NCBI GenBank assembly: GCA_030407315.1
Contig: JALQPE010002023.1
Coordinates: 1 to 64,000, forward strand
From: Asparagopsis taxiformis
Lineage: Eukaryota; Rhodophyta; Florideophyceae; Bonnemaisoniales; Bonnemaisoniaceae
DNA length: 64,000 nucleotides
Reading direction: 5' to 3'
Shown here in pieces: positions 32,881 through 43,791 of this stretch; the stretch's first letter is position 1; every line of letters starts with the position of its first letter. The notes below the pieces were generated by a model. The model did not search any database. It had not been told where the DNA came from and was given only the letters and a program-made list of their open reading frames with translations. The translations under genes were made by a program, and so were the position numbers.

Positions 32881-34661
32881 ATTTCCGAGAACACAGACGG
32901 AGCAAGTATCGGAATGCATCGACACGTAAGGATGCCACAGAAACCCAGCTTCGCACTCTCGGACTGGCTGCAGAAGAAGGGGAAGATTTACCATTTCATG
33001 TCCTGAGCACTTCCTTGGAAGCAGTGCAGGAAGAAGTACCGAAGACGGAAAACGTAGTTTCAGTTGTCCCAGCAATTTTTGACCCGTACCGTTCCGCAGT
33101 GATAGCACCTGGCCATCTATTGTCTGGACTGGCACAAGATGTACTGAACGCTTGTATTTCAGCTGCCAGCCCACGAATTCGAGAAGTAGCTGAATTGCAA
33201 ATTCTGGGCGCTCTGAAGAAGTTCAGGATGGGAAGGCAGAACCGTTTATTTGGAACCAACAATCTGCTTTCCATGAACATGAGTGACATATTCAGTGTGC
33301 TGCCGATAGCACCTATGGCATTCGAAAACGCAGCTCGAATGATGGATGGGAAAGGGGAAGGTCATCGTGAAAAATTTGATGGGGCCGTCAAACTAGTAGT
33401 GATGTTTCAGAAGCTGGTTTCGTGTATTAGTTTCATGCCCGTATGGTGGAAAGACGGTCCACATGAAGTAGAGACGGCTGACGGAGAAGGTGGCAGGAAA
33501 GAATACATTCTGGGAAGAACCGTAGACTACGTGGAGACGTTGAATGAGTATTGTCGGGAAGTGAAGGGAGCAGGAGCACATTTGGACAAGCCTAATGTTC
33601 ATCGTCTTGTCGAGTTTTGTGTTCATACGCTTCCTGCCTACGGCTCTGTGAAGCACGTGCAGGAGCTTATATTCGAACGGATGCATCAGCCGCTGAAGAA
33701 AGGTGTGAGAATGTCCAATCACCAAAGCGAACAGCTTTCAGCGCTGGAATTAGTTCTTGCGGATGACTGGCAGACGAGAGTGGCCATTGTTTTGCGCGAA
33801 ATCGGCATGGAGCCACAACATTGGTCCTCGTCCGAATGCTCTCAAATGGTCAACGTTCTTTCACAGGAGCTAGGGAGAGAAATAGATGTGGAAGACGAGG
33901 TAGTGAAAAACTGCTTCCAGGAACCGGTTCTCCAGCTTCTCTCCCAGCGTCGAGGAAAGATATTGTCGGCGGATGGTGAAATTGTGACGTGGAGAGGGCA
34001 TGGAGGTATATCTATTGACGAGGTCAAGGAGTACATGAATGGAAAATGTGATATGGCAGAGGGTGCTGTAGGTGTTTTCAAACGGTTCTTTACCGAAAGG
34101 TACGGAAGCGGAACAAGCGGGTGTGGAAAGTATGCCGAATGGGTGAGAAGAGTTTCTAGAAGCACTACGACAGAGTGGGGAAGGAAAACAGTGCAGAGGT
34201 CTGGCTCTCTAGAATCAGGAGCTATCATCCATGCTGTTTGCCCTGAACAGATGACATGTGAGGATGGTGCAACTTCACAAGCGATTCTGTACCCGGCGTC
34301 TCGTCTCACATCAGAGATAATGCGGGGAAGAATTAATTATGAACCGCGGTTTTTTATTGTTCTAGCGTTCTTTATCCTGAGGAACGAGAGTGCGAGAGAT
34401 GAGCAAGGTACAGCTTATGGAGTTTGCCTGGGTTTGCAAAAAACTGATGAAGGAGTGTTCAAGGTCGAAGAGAGGCGACGAACAGTAATTGTGGAGATGA
34501 GTGAAGGAGTCACTGAGGTGTTTGCTATGCACTATTGCAATGGGAGTGTATGCGAATATGATGAGAACATGAGGGAGGTAAGGCACAGACGCGGACTGCT
34601 GGAGGGTGGAGAGATATATGCACTATGTAGGCGAGACGGATTTCCACCGAGGGCTGCATGA
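32877..34661 (+). pseudogene. C-terminal part of a CACTA/KDZ-like transposase (about 595 aa)
   Basis: The frame is open from the tile repeats to TGA 34,661. Transposase-like sequence starts only near 32,877. Visible blocks are FDPYRSAVIAPGHLLSGL (the D...H-L-x-x-G block that Plavaka/CACTA proteins have as D...LHxLxLG), HRLVEFCVHTLPAYGSVKHV and ELIFERMHQPLKK, which corresponds to the E-R-x-H...K block near the catalytic glutamate. The N-terminal third (zinc finger, first catalytic aspartate) is missing, so the copy is dead although its remaining frame is intact. It is not a close copy of the 2350-5392 transposase. Confidence 0.6.
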
Positions 34662-34781
34662 TTTTTAGAGAAGAATAAAATGAATAACCAGATGCATCAC
34701 ATATGAATTGTACATTCTAGGGCGTTGGTGGATTGGTGCGAAGTAGTGGGGAGAGGATCTGAGAGGATGGAGGGAGGTATG

Positions 34782-34911
34782 CTTACAGCAAAGTCATCGT
34801 TACGATGACTTTGCTGTAAGAAAACGTTGCCATTACAGTGGCCAAGAATTTTTTACCGGGTAAAAAATCGTGGCAGCTGTAATGTTTTCTTTTCTTACAG
34901 CAAAGTCATCG
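34782..34911. repeat. Alternating palindromes P1-P2-P1 (left of the ParB genes)
   Basis: P1 is a 39-bp perfect palindrome (CTTACAGCAAAGTCATCG-TTA-complement, 34,782-34,820). P2 is a 54-bp imperfect palindrome (34,831-34,884), opened by CATTACAG and centred on TTTTTTACC-G-GGTAAAAAA. A half P1 follows. The next 800 bp (34,912-35,713) contain no supported gene. Confidence 0.9.
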
Positions 34912-35713
34912 ATAGTTAAGGTTAAGTAACCAACTTTAGGATGTCCAGAGGACCTGCTCGTTGTAAGGAATAGTGATCAACTTACGAGGAGGAAGCATTT
35001 TGAATCGACTAGGGTAGGAAGGCAATGAGATTTGGTATGCAGGAAAACTGAATCGCAGTAGTGAATAGGTAGTTGAAATGAATTCATATTGATGTTCTTT
35101 GGTGTATTGTCCATTGGAGCACATTGAAAACCATTTATATGATCACCGTTTAAATAGTCTATGAATCCTTTGCAGCCGAGTACGCCAATAGGAAGAAATT
35201 CAAGCAGTGGCCTGCACGGGAACCGGTTATTTGTGAGTAGCAAAAGTTAGTGTAGAAATGAATTTTTCAGACTTGTAGGAGAGGTAGATCGTAGTAAATG
35301 TATAAAATTCACGTTGAATCGATTGATAGGAATCAATGGTATGGAAGAAGAAGCGAGGTGGAGAGTGTGGATGAAATAGGTTGTTGGAATATGAATGATA
35401 ATTGATGTGGTGAGGTAAACGGGTTCGATTTCATTATATGCGCTAGAGGTACATACTATTAGGTGTAGATTGATGGAAAGGGCTAAACGCTTTGTGGAGG
35501 TATCAGGATCAGGTAGAGTCAGAGGTGCTGAGCGGGTGCAGCGTAAGGTTCATCAGGACTGAAGGTAGGTAGGGGATGTCTTGTCCGGACAGTATATGAG
35601 AGGAAGCTGAGAGACGGGAAGCGCACTCGGAGGTAACACAATTGTGGATTTCATCGTCTACACAACATTTGAACAGAGAACTGATTGAACGAACTGAGAT
35701 TGCAGGGATTACA

Positions 35714-38700
35714 ATGGGAGACAATAGTATCATGAATACTACAGCGGAGAAGAGCAATTCTCCTTCTGCTGAATAGAAAAGCATCACTATTGCTCAGTAC
35801 AGCTCTTCTAAAGTGCAAGTTGATCCTCGCAAAGTGAAGTTTCCGACAGTGACCTCCCGTTTGGTGCGACCGGGTCGTGTAAACGAACTGGCCAGCATTT
35901 TCATGGATAGAGGTTTCTCTACCACTGGAACTATGATTACAGTCTGCAAAATGGAAGATAACGGAGGAGACGAGTTTTACTGCATCGATGGCTCTCATCG
36001 CATAGCTGCTCTGCAACTATGCCTGGAGAAGTACTCAGGAAAGAACAGGGATTCCTTGGAATTGGTTTGGGTACAACAGTTGATTGCGCCGAACGGGCGT
36101 CTAATTTTCGATGCGCTGGAGGTTCTGAAACTGTCTCTCGAAGCCAATATACAAACTCACGATGTCGCTTCTGTGAGCATTGCCGACAATGTCTGTGCGG
36201 TCATAGAGTTTCTCAGGTTTTCCAACCAGATGGATCTTCCTGTTGTCCGGCTTTTTCCTATTCTGAAAGAAGTGAGCTATATTCTGCCGTCCGACAGGAA
36301 CCGTTCGGAGAACTCGTATAGGCAGTACATCAACATTGCGAAGGGGTTCAATCGCACAGACAGCGTTGCTTTCGTGTACTGGAGCTCTATCCCTAGCGTT
36401 TACAATGCTTTGGATAGGAACAGAGAAATCGAGGATGCAAGAACCGAGGGAAGAGATCCGGACTTTTCTCGAATTGACTCTGCCGATATGTACGGGTGCG
36501 TGCTCGATCTTGTCAATAACGCAATATTCCGCAATGGCACGGACGGACGCGGGACGCGCGATAAGGAGTGGTTCCAGTGGTTTGAGTTCGAGATGACAGC
36601 GTCGTGGACAAGGATGAGGAGGAAGAGGGGACTTGTCAGAAATATCGGAAGCGGAAGTCCGTTCACGATGCGCACTTGGCTACTGGCTCTGTTGGCCATC
36701 TATGATATGGCAGAGGTCGTCCGCAAGTGGTTGAACTCTTCAACGATGGAGGAATTCGTGCGAACGGATTTGGCAGCAGAAAACGCGAAGGAGGTCGGGG
36801 ATAATGATCATCGCATTGGAGAGCGCATTGTATTCGTCCTTGTCGACTTTCATGACGACGTGGTAGACAGAAGCAGTCTGAGAACCAAGAACAGGATGTT
36901 TACAAACAGTTTTTACGACAAACTGGAATATGCTACCGGGACAAAGGCAATGCAGGAGACGAAAGCGGAGGAGGAGAGGGAACGGAATCGCATGACCCCC
37001 GGAGAAATAGAAAAAGCACTTGTTGCTGGCGCCAAAGCAGAAGAGGAGGAAGAAGCACCTACTGCGGCAGAACAGGGAAATACTTCGATGGAAACTCTTG
37101 GTCCTCTTCAAGCAGAAGAAGGAATATCTGCCGAAGCCCAAGTAGAGCAGGAAGATTCTGCTGTTGTGGAAGAAGAACAGGAAATTACTCCAAATGTGGT
37201 GGCTGAAGAAGTGATTCCTCCTGTCGCGACGAAAGCAATAGAAGAGGCACCTCTGAGCACCCCGAAAGAAGCAGAAGACCGTCCTGCCGCAGCAAAAGAG
37301 GATGTACAGGAACGTCCTGCCACGCGTCTTGCAGCAGCTGAGAAGAGGGAAGCAGAACGTCTTGCTGTTCTCCAAAAAGAACAGGAACGTCTTTCAGCTT
37401 CAAGGGCAGAGCGGGAAAGTCGTGCCAGGGATAATTCGCCGGGAAGGATTGTCAGAGAAGATGTTCCTCAGGGAAGGAAAGAAAGCGGCGATACGCAAAG
37501 TCTGGATATAAACTTGGACAATAGTGGTCGCATGGACATAGACACGACTGGACAACAAGCTGGAGATGCGCAGAACCGCTCTGTGATATTGAAACTTCGA
37601 ATCAGGACACCAGAAACTAACAGCACTAGCCCGGCCGAAGTGGACAAGGAGAATTCGGGAAGAAGCAGGAGCTCTGGTGGAAGCGGCGATGAAAACGAGT
37701 CCAGGCTGGATAAGAAGCGAAGAAGGGAAGAAACTAGCGCGAATTTTTCTGAGCCCAATACGCCGGATGACAACATTGAGAGTGGGCCTCCCCGGGAAAA
37801 GAAGAGTAGAGTCAATGCAAGGAAACAAACGACTGGAGAAGAAGCACCACTCTTCACTGACGAGCAAGAAAACTCCCTTCCAGACCGCACATTCGCAGAG
37901 GAGATACCTGAGAAGCTGCCTTTATGCGTTCCTTCCAACTCGAGAATGAAGTATTATATCACAGAAGAATACATTGATACAATCCGGACGGAGATAATGG
38001 AAGCAGCTGCAGGCTACTCTACTTTGGTATGTCCCCTCGGTTCTTGTGAAAGCCAACAATACTTCAGCTACCAGAGAAGAATGATCGACGAGCTTGGTTA
38101 CGTGGTGTTGCAAGACATTTTCTCTTCTACTACAGTGGGAGCAGCTACGCACGAGTTATTCACACAGATGGCCAGCACATTCCAAGGTACTACAAGTGGC
38201 TCAAGTGCAAGTCAGAAGAACCCGTGGAAACCACTTCGACCGAAAGACAGCACTGGTGTATTCAAGACGGACCGGAAAAGCATCTGCGATGACCTTGAGC
38301 AAGAAAGCGCGCGGCAGTACAGGAACAAGCTGATTCTGGAGCTAGGTAAGGCGATTTGTGCGGAGAACCTGAAGCTCGGGTTTGGAAGAGAAGAAGCGGT
38401 GGTCTTTCCAGAAACGGGTCTTCGTCTGATTTTGACCGCAGAAGGTAGTCAGGAGCAACTTATGCATACCGATGTTCCCGTCCGTGAGGGAACTGGAACT
38501 GGTCCTCTCAACTCGCCATCATATTTCATGATGGCTGCTGGTGCAGATGGGTTCATCATTCGTATCGCCAAGTTCAGCCATGTGTGCCTAAGTCATCCAG
38601 CGAAAGACAAGTACCGCGTGCCAGTGACGAACGTGCGCATCCCACCGTATTCCCTGCTTGTATGCCGAACGGACGTGTATCACGGAGGAATGGGATTCGC

Positions 38701-38824
38701 GGAGGGTCGTTCTTCGGTGAGGTACCAGCATCCTATCCGGTCCCATCTATCACTGCGAACTTCCAGGGAGAAGTTGCTACAGCCTCCCTTCAATGTCAAC
38801 TACTGGGAGCGTTTAGATATCTGA
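35714..38824 (+). CDS. ParB-like domain fused to a 2-oxoglutarate/Fe(II)-dioxygenase-like domain
   Basis: The N-terminal 200 residues have a ParB/Srx fold pattern: LVRPGRVNELASIFMDRGF, then CIDGSHRIAALQLCL (as the G-x-x-R box of ParB) and ANIQTHDVASVSIADNV. A long acidic, glutamate-rich linker with basic clusters (DKKRRREE, EKKSR) follows. The last 250 residues have GYVVLQDIFSS, the metal-ligand pair in QLMHTDVP, VRIPPYSLLVCRTDVYHGG (third ligand histidine) and an R in SSVRYQ, the H-x-D...H...R pattern of 2-oxoglutarate oxygenases. ATG 35,714 opens a frame that meets TAG at 35,774; the remaining 1,003 codons are open but have no early ATG. It is therefore mutated, read through, or started elsewhere. 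The DNA-binding or nuclease role of the ParB part is inferred. Confidence 0.75.
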
Positions 38825-39073
38825 TGAAATTAGTTCTTAATAGCATTCTATGGCAGGCATCAAGGCCGCCTTCAAGTAAACGATGAAAGTTAGGCTAGTA
38901 CATGACGTTTGCGTATGTAGACGGGTCAGGAGATATACAATACTCAATTTAATATGAGAAGGGGAGGAAACTATGGTGGGCACTACTAGAATAGAACAAG
39001 GTAATATCGCAGTCGTCTTTGGTTGCAACATTGAGGTGAGGAAGGCTTACAGATGATGCAGTTTCGCTGGGGT

Positions 39074-39233
39074 GCTGACAGCAAAGTCATCGTTACGATG
39101 ACTCATTACAGGGGCCACAATTTTTTACCGGGTAAAAAATTCTTGCTGATTTTTTACCCGGTAAAATTTTCTCACCACTGTAATCAAACCTTTCCTTACA
39201 GCAAAGTCATCGTAACGATGACTTTGCTGTAAG
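39074..39233. repeat. Alternating P1-P2-P1 palindromes, second cluster
   Basis: A truncated P1 (39,074-39,103) is followed by a P2 region with two TTTTTTACC(C/G)GGTAAAA cores and by a complete perfect P1 (39,195-39,233). It lies downstream of the first ParB gene. Confidence 0.85.
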
Positions 39234-39833
39234 CATCCCGGGTAAACGGCTTCGGCTGTAAGCGGTTGGGAGTTTCGTCCGTCTCCCACCCTGGGAAGGG
39301 TGAGAAGGGAAGTGTGGAGCCGGGAACATCGTAAAACGATGGTTTGGACGGCTGTTGACGGCTCTGGGGAGCACTCTGCGTCGTGCAAGCCTGGTTTGCG
39401 CTGGCTGCACTACCTGGTATTGAACGGTTCTGTGCGCAAAGTTTACTCATGAAGGAGGTAGGGTGTTGTGTACCACACCAACCATAGTTACTAACATTTG
39501 CAGTGTACTCTAGTGATGTAATTATTATTCTAGTTTCTAACTATACAATGATATTAAGTAAGTCAGATGTGCACAGAGCATGGTCTAAGCCTAGCACGGT
39601 AGAGAAAGATGGAAGAAAGATTGAAGGGTAGGCATGCAGAAGTATGAAGGCAGCAGTATGTGTAGACTATGAGAGTGGTAAGAAAATATTTCATGCACCA
39701 AAGGGGCGGGCAGAGTGACAGTAGAGACGTGGTGTGTAGGGGGAAGGTAGGTGGAGATAATGAAGGAGGACAACAGAAATAAGAGCGAGGGTTGAGACCA
39801 ACGGCTTACAGATGGAGCAGTTTACCAGGGATG

Positions 39834-40100
39834 CTTACAGCAAAGTCATCGTTACGATGACTTTGCTGTAAGGAAACGTTTCATTACAGTGGCCATGATT
39901 TCTTTACCCGGTAAAAAAATTCCTGGCCGCTGTAATGAAAACGTTTTCTTACAGCAAAGTCATCGTAACGATGACTTTGCTGTCAGGAAACAAAACATTA
40001 CAGTAGCCATGATTTCTTTACCCGGTAAAAAAATTCCTGGCCTCTGTAATGAAACCTTTCCTTACAGCAAAGTCATTGTAACGATGGCTTTGCTGTAAGG
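39834..40100. repeat. Alternating P1-P2-P1-P2-P1 palindromes, about 114-bp period
   Basis: P1 (CTTACAGCAAAGTCATCG...) starts at 39,834, 39,948 and 40,061, with P2 (CATTACAG...TACCCGGTA...CTGTAATG) between. The last unit stops about 230 bp before the second ParB gene. The period is close to that of the 116/118-bp satellites. Confidence 0.9.
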
Positions 40101-40332
40101 ATCCTTGGTAAACTGCCTGAGCTGTAATTGTCGTACAACGAAAAGTGATGTGGAAGGTTCGGATTGGTCAACCGCTGAATATCATTACCAGAGTGTATAC
40201 TAATAGGAATATGTCAGTTCTCTGAGTTTCGCCTATCTTACTCAGCTTACGCAGCAAAACAGCTTGTCGTTCAGATCTTCCTCTCTCTTTCTCAATCTTT
40301 CACTCTTCGTTTGTCAATCACTCATCAAAACA

Positions 40333-42864
40333 ATGGCTCAACAATCCCCCAACGCTTTCGACCGCCAGATGCGCTCTGCCAGCCGCCGTGACAACGATTC
40401 TCCCACTCCTTCTCCCTCTCCTTCTCCTTCTCTGGCCCCCCCTGTCCCCATGGACGTTTGCGAAGCTGCTGCAGCGCTGACCCAGCTCAGCCCAGCACCT
40501 AAGCCCGTCCCCTCCCCCCCTTCCGCTTCCGATCCCGCGGCTGTCCCGACAATCGACGCTGGCGTTCCCGCAACTCCGCTTCCGGCTCAATCTGCCGAAG
40601 CGGCGCCAGCCGTCGAGGGATCTGGTGCTCCTCTGCCTAGCTCGCCTGCTCCGGACATGATCATCGCGTCCGGCAGCGACTTGGCAGAGGATGCGGAGAA
40701 GGTCGATGATCACAACGCTCGTGACATCGTACCGAACAAGCCTCTCCGCAGCACCAGGCTGGCCTACCCTGGCACAGTGCCCATCCCGGTGGATGTGGAC
40801 TACGACATAAGTCCGGAGAGCTGCCGAAACATTCCAGTTTTCATTTCCCCTCTGGATGTTTCTCCTCCGGCAGTCGTGTCCAGGGTGGTCAGGCCGCATC
40901 GCGTTGATGAGTTGAAGAAAACGTTTCTCACTCAAGGATTTTCCGTGATTGCTTCACGCGTGTCCGTCTGCGAGGTGATTGATTCCAATGCAAAAGTACG
41001 ACTGCAATATGTCGATGGATCTCACCGAGTGACCGCGTTGAAGGCCATTCTCGAGTCGGCTGGACCTGCTCCTGCGAAGGACAGTCCAGAGTGGGAGGAG
41101 TTTGTCAGTTCAGACATTTACCGTCGATTTGGAACCGTTCCAGTCGACTTTCTCCTCCCACCGACTCGGCTTGGCCGGGATGTCTTCTGCTCCGAAGAAG
41201 TACTCCCGCTTTCACGGCTGATGAACTTCCACACCCACAACGTCAGCGAGGTAGCAGTTGCTGACAATGTGTGCTCTGTGATGGAGTTCATCAATATCAA
41301 CCGCCTGGGAAAGAAGAAGATCGAGCCGACCGTTCAGTACATCAAAGAACGGAAAGCGCTGAGCTGAATTCGTCCGAGACAGCTCATGCGCTACGTCTCC
41401 ATCGCCCAAGGTTTCAAGACCATTGAAAGCCCTGCTTTCAAATACTGGTCGAGTATTCCGAACAGGCCGGAGTTCGTGCAGTTTTCTTCAACTGAAGATC
41501 TGGCTGGGTGTACGGTGAACTTGTTGTTCAATGGGTCGTTGAGGAGTGCTCCGGATGTGCAGAAGTGTTTCATCCTGGAGATGACGGCGCGCTACACTTG
41601 TAGCCGTCGGTCGGCCGGGCTGAAACCGTACTCGGTTGGCACCATTGGGCAGGAATGGATTGCTGGTTTGTTGGAAATCTTCGGGTACGTGAAGGAGGTG
41701 GCCGAGTACTGGAACGTGTCGGATGTGTTGCGGATGCTGGATGGCTCAATTCCCAGCGTGGGTGACCCGAGCAAGAGCTTCGACATTCGCTCGCGCGTTG
41801 TCGAAGTTCTTGCTCAGATGGTCCCCAAGAAGGGGTGTTGGGCAGACTTCCGTCCCAAGGAAGGCCCCCCCGATGGTTACAAGTCGGAGAACATTTTTCC
41901 CCGTAAGAAGTCTGTCTTCGGGAAGGACGCCAGGAAAATGCTCCTGTGCGTCACTGGGTACCGCGACATGATTATGCGGAAACGCTTTCACGCGATGTAC
42001 CCAGACATCCCACATGCTGCGCTCCCAGCCACATGTGGTGATGATCCCCCCATCCCTTCCTCTTCCAATTCCTTGCCCATCCCTTCATCCTCCATCCCTT
42101 TGCCCCCACCACCTCAACTGGAATCTTCCAGCGATTCTGAGGCTGCCCCTCTTCCTCTCACTACCCCTGCCGTGTCTGCATCCTCCCCTGCGGTGACCCC
42201 GGTCAAGCCGACTGCGCGTGGTCCCCAGGCTGGCAGTGAACAGTCTGGTCCAGTTTCCCACGCCGGGACTGGTACCCCCAACCGTCCTGTCCAAGCCGCG
42301 CAGGAGCAGGTCTCACCGGCTTCGCAGCCTGAGCCTGCGACTCCGGCTGCCGAGCAGCACCCTGCTGCTCCGGCCCCCGCTGTCGAAGCTTCCCGTTCTG
42401 CATCTGTTGGCAGTTCGGGAAGCTCCAGCGATGATAGTTTCGTCCCTTCACCATCCGGTGGGGTTGGACAGAAGACGGTTGCGAGGATTTCGACGGAGGG
42501 CCCTACTCCCGAGAATGTGGTCGAGGGCAGCAGTGCGAAGGGCGGTGCAGATCCTGACGAAGATGTCATTGAAGTCAGTGATTCTGCACCGCCCGGAGTG
42601 GAAACTTCTGGGAGGAAAGTGATTCCCAGAAGGAGTACCCGCCTGCAAGCGAGTCGTTCCGGTCGTGGTGGAACGGCGGGTGGTGCTGTGGAGGTCGTCG
42701 AGCTGGAGAGCGCCCCCGAGGATGCGGGTGAAAACTCCATCCTCGGGAAGCGTAACTTGGAAGCCGCTTCTGCGACGCCCGAGCCTTCTACCAAAAAGAG
42801 AACACAGGATAAGCAATTTTTTGAAAAACCAGCAAATTTCATGGTCTGGACCATTAGAAATTAG
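40333..42864 (+). pseudogene. Second ParB-like gene, in-frame TGA and 3' truncation by unit A
   Basis: The start is ATG 40,333 in a good eukaryotic context (AAAACAATGG). A proline-rich N-terminus of about 160 residues precedes the ParB-like domain: VSRVVRPHRVDELKKTFLTQ, YVDGSHRVTALK and VSEVAVADNVCSVMEF, clearly paralogous to the 35.7-kb gene. An in-frame TGA at 41,365-41,367 interrupts it; the frame continues uninterrupted (LMRYVSIAQGFKTI, aligned with YRQYINIAKGFNRT). The linker is again proline/serine/glutamate-rich. Sequence from 42,809 on is the left end of unit A, so the last 18 codons are not native and the dioxygenase domain present in the paralogue is missing. Confidence 0.8.
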
Positions 42865-43791
42865 TGGAATGACAAACCATCAAAAAATCCCAGAAATTAC
42901 CGGCACCGTGCCATAGATCAGTAGTGGAAATACCGTAAAGAATATAGTGGAATGAAACTGCGCCGTGGGAGTGGGTATAAGCAGCGTGACATGGTGGAAT
43001 TTTCCAGTACTGTACGGAAAAATAACAATGGAAAGGACAAAGACACGTCGCGTTGGTCATGACGGTGACCGGAGGTGGCATATTCCACGATTTTTATAAT
43101 TTTCATGCTGGAATGACGGAACGGGGGAGCCATATGTATGACAGTACCATGTTGGACTCGAACCATGAACTTGGATGGTTATGCCGGTCTGTAGTACGGA
43201 TGGCATTCGTAGCAGTGTAGTGAGGCTAGCGTGATGGACTGGTTCCAACGCGCCATACCCTTCGATGGCGTCACGTTTTGGGCGTCCATGAGGAATATGA
43301 TATCATATGGAAGAGGCGAAATGCAAAGTGTATGACGTTAACTAGCTAATCTCGATATGGCCATTGTTGTACCATAGGTAGGGTATGGTGGAAAGAGTAG
43401 ACAATTGTACTTGAGTTTAGTTTTTCTAGTATTACTTCGTACAGAATGGAACCATCTATGTAGATTTTTAGCACAGATACTACGGCATAGTTATTATCGC
43501 GGTCGCTAAAATTTTTAATGAAGTCACTCCCCGCATACACAGGATTGACCGGAATAGTGAGTTTCGCCCTGGCTTGAAGCGTGACTAGTATCTTGAACGC
43601 AGTAGTAGTGTGTTAGACAACTTGTATGGCAGTAGGGAACATGGTAGTGATTTCGTATCATACTATAAAAATGAAAAAATTGGACGTTACAGACATGGGT
43701 GAAGTAGTATCTGGTGAAGAAGTTGACGAAGACTTGTCCTGAACAAAATTGCAGATAGTGCGTTGTAGTATCTTTATTTCGTGGAGGAACT
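42809..43791. mobile_element. Left flank of unit A
   Basis: It begins ATAAGCAATTTTTTGAAAAA directly inside the second ParB gene. It is closely similar to 54,053-54,988 (the same CATGGTCTGGACCATTAG, CATCAAAAAATCCCAGAAAT and GATATCATATGGAAGAG blocks in order). No gene is present. It carries the upstream region of gene 1. Both units share CACAG one base before the first common base run. Confidence 0.75.

Noticed and set aside
40264..40332. An upstream start of the second ParB gene
   Set aside because: The frame is open back to 40,264 but begins at a non-ATG codon in a pyrimidine-rich leader; ATG 40,333 has a good eukaryotic context.
43141..43200. tRNA-like B box (GGTTCGAGTCC on the minus strand) in the unit A flank
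   Set aside because: The stem around it does not pair beyond three bases, and the unit B copy has lost the match, so it is probably chance.
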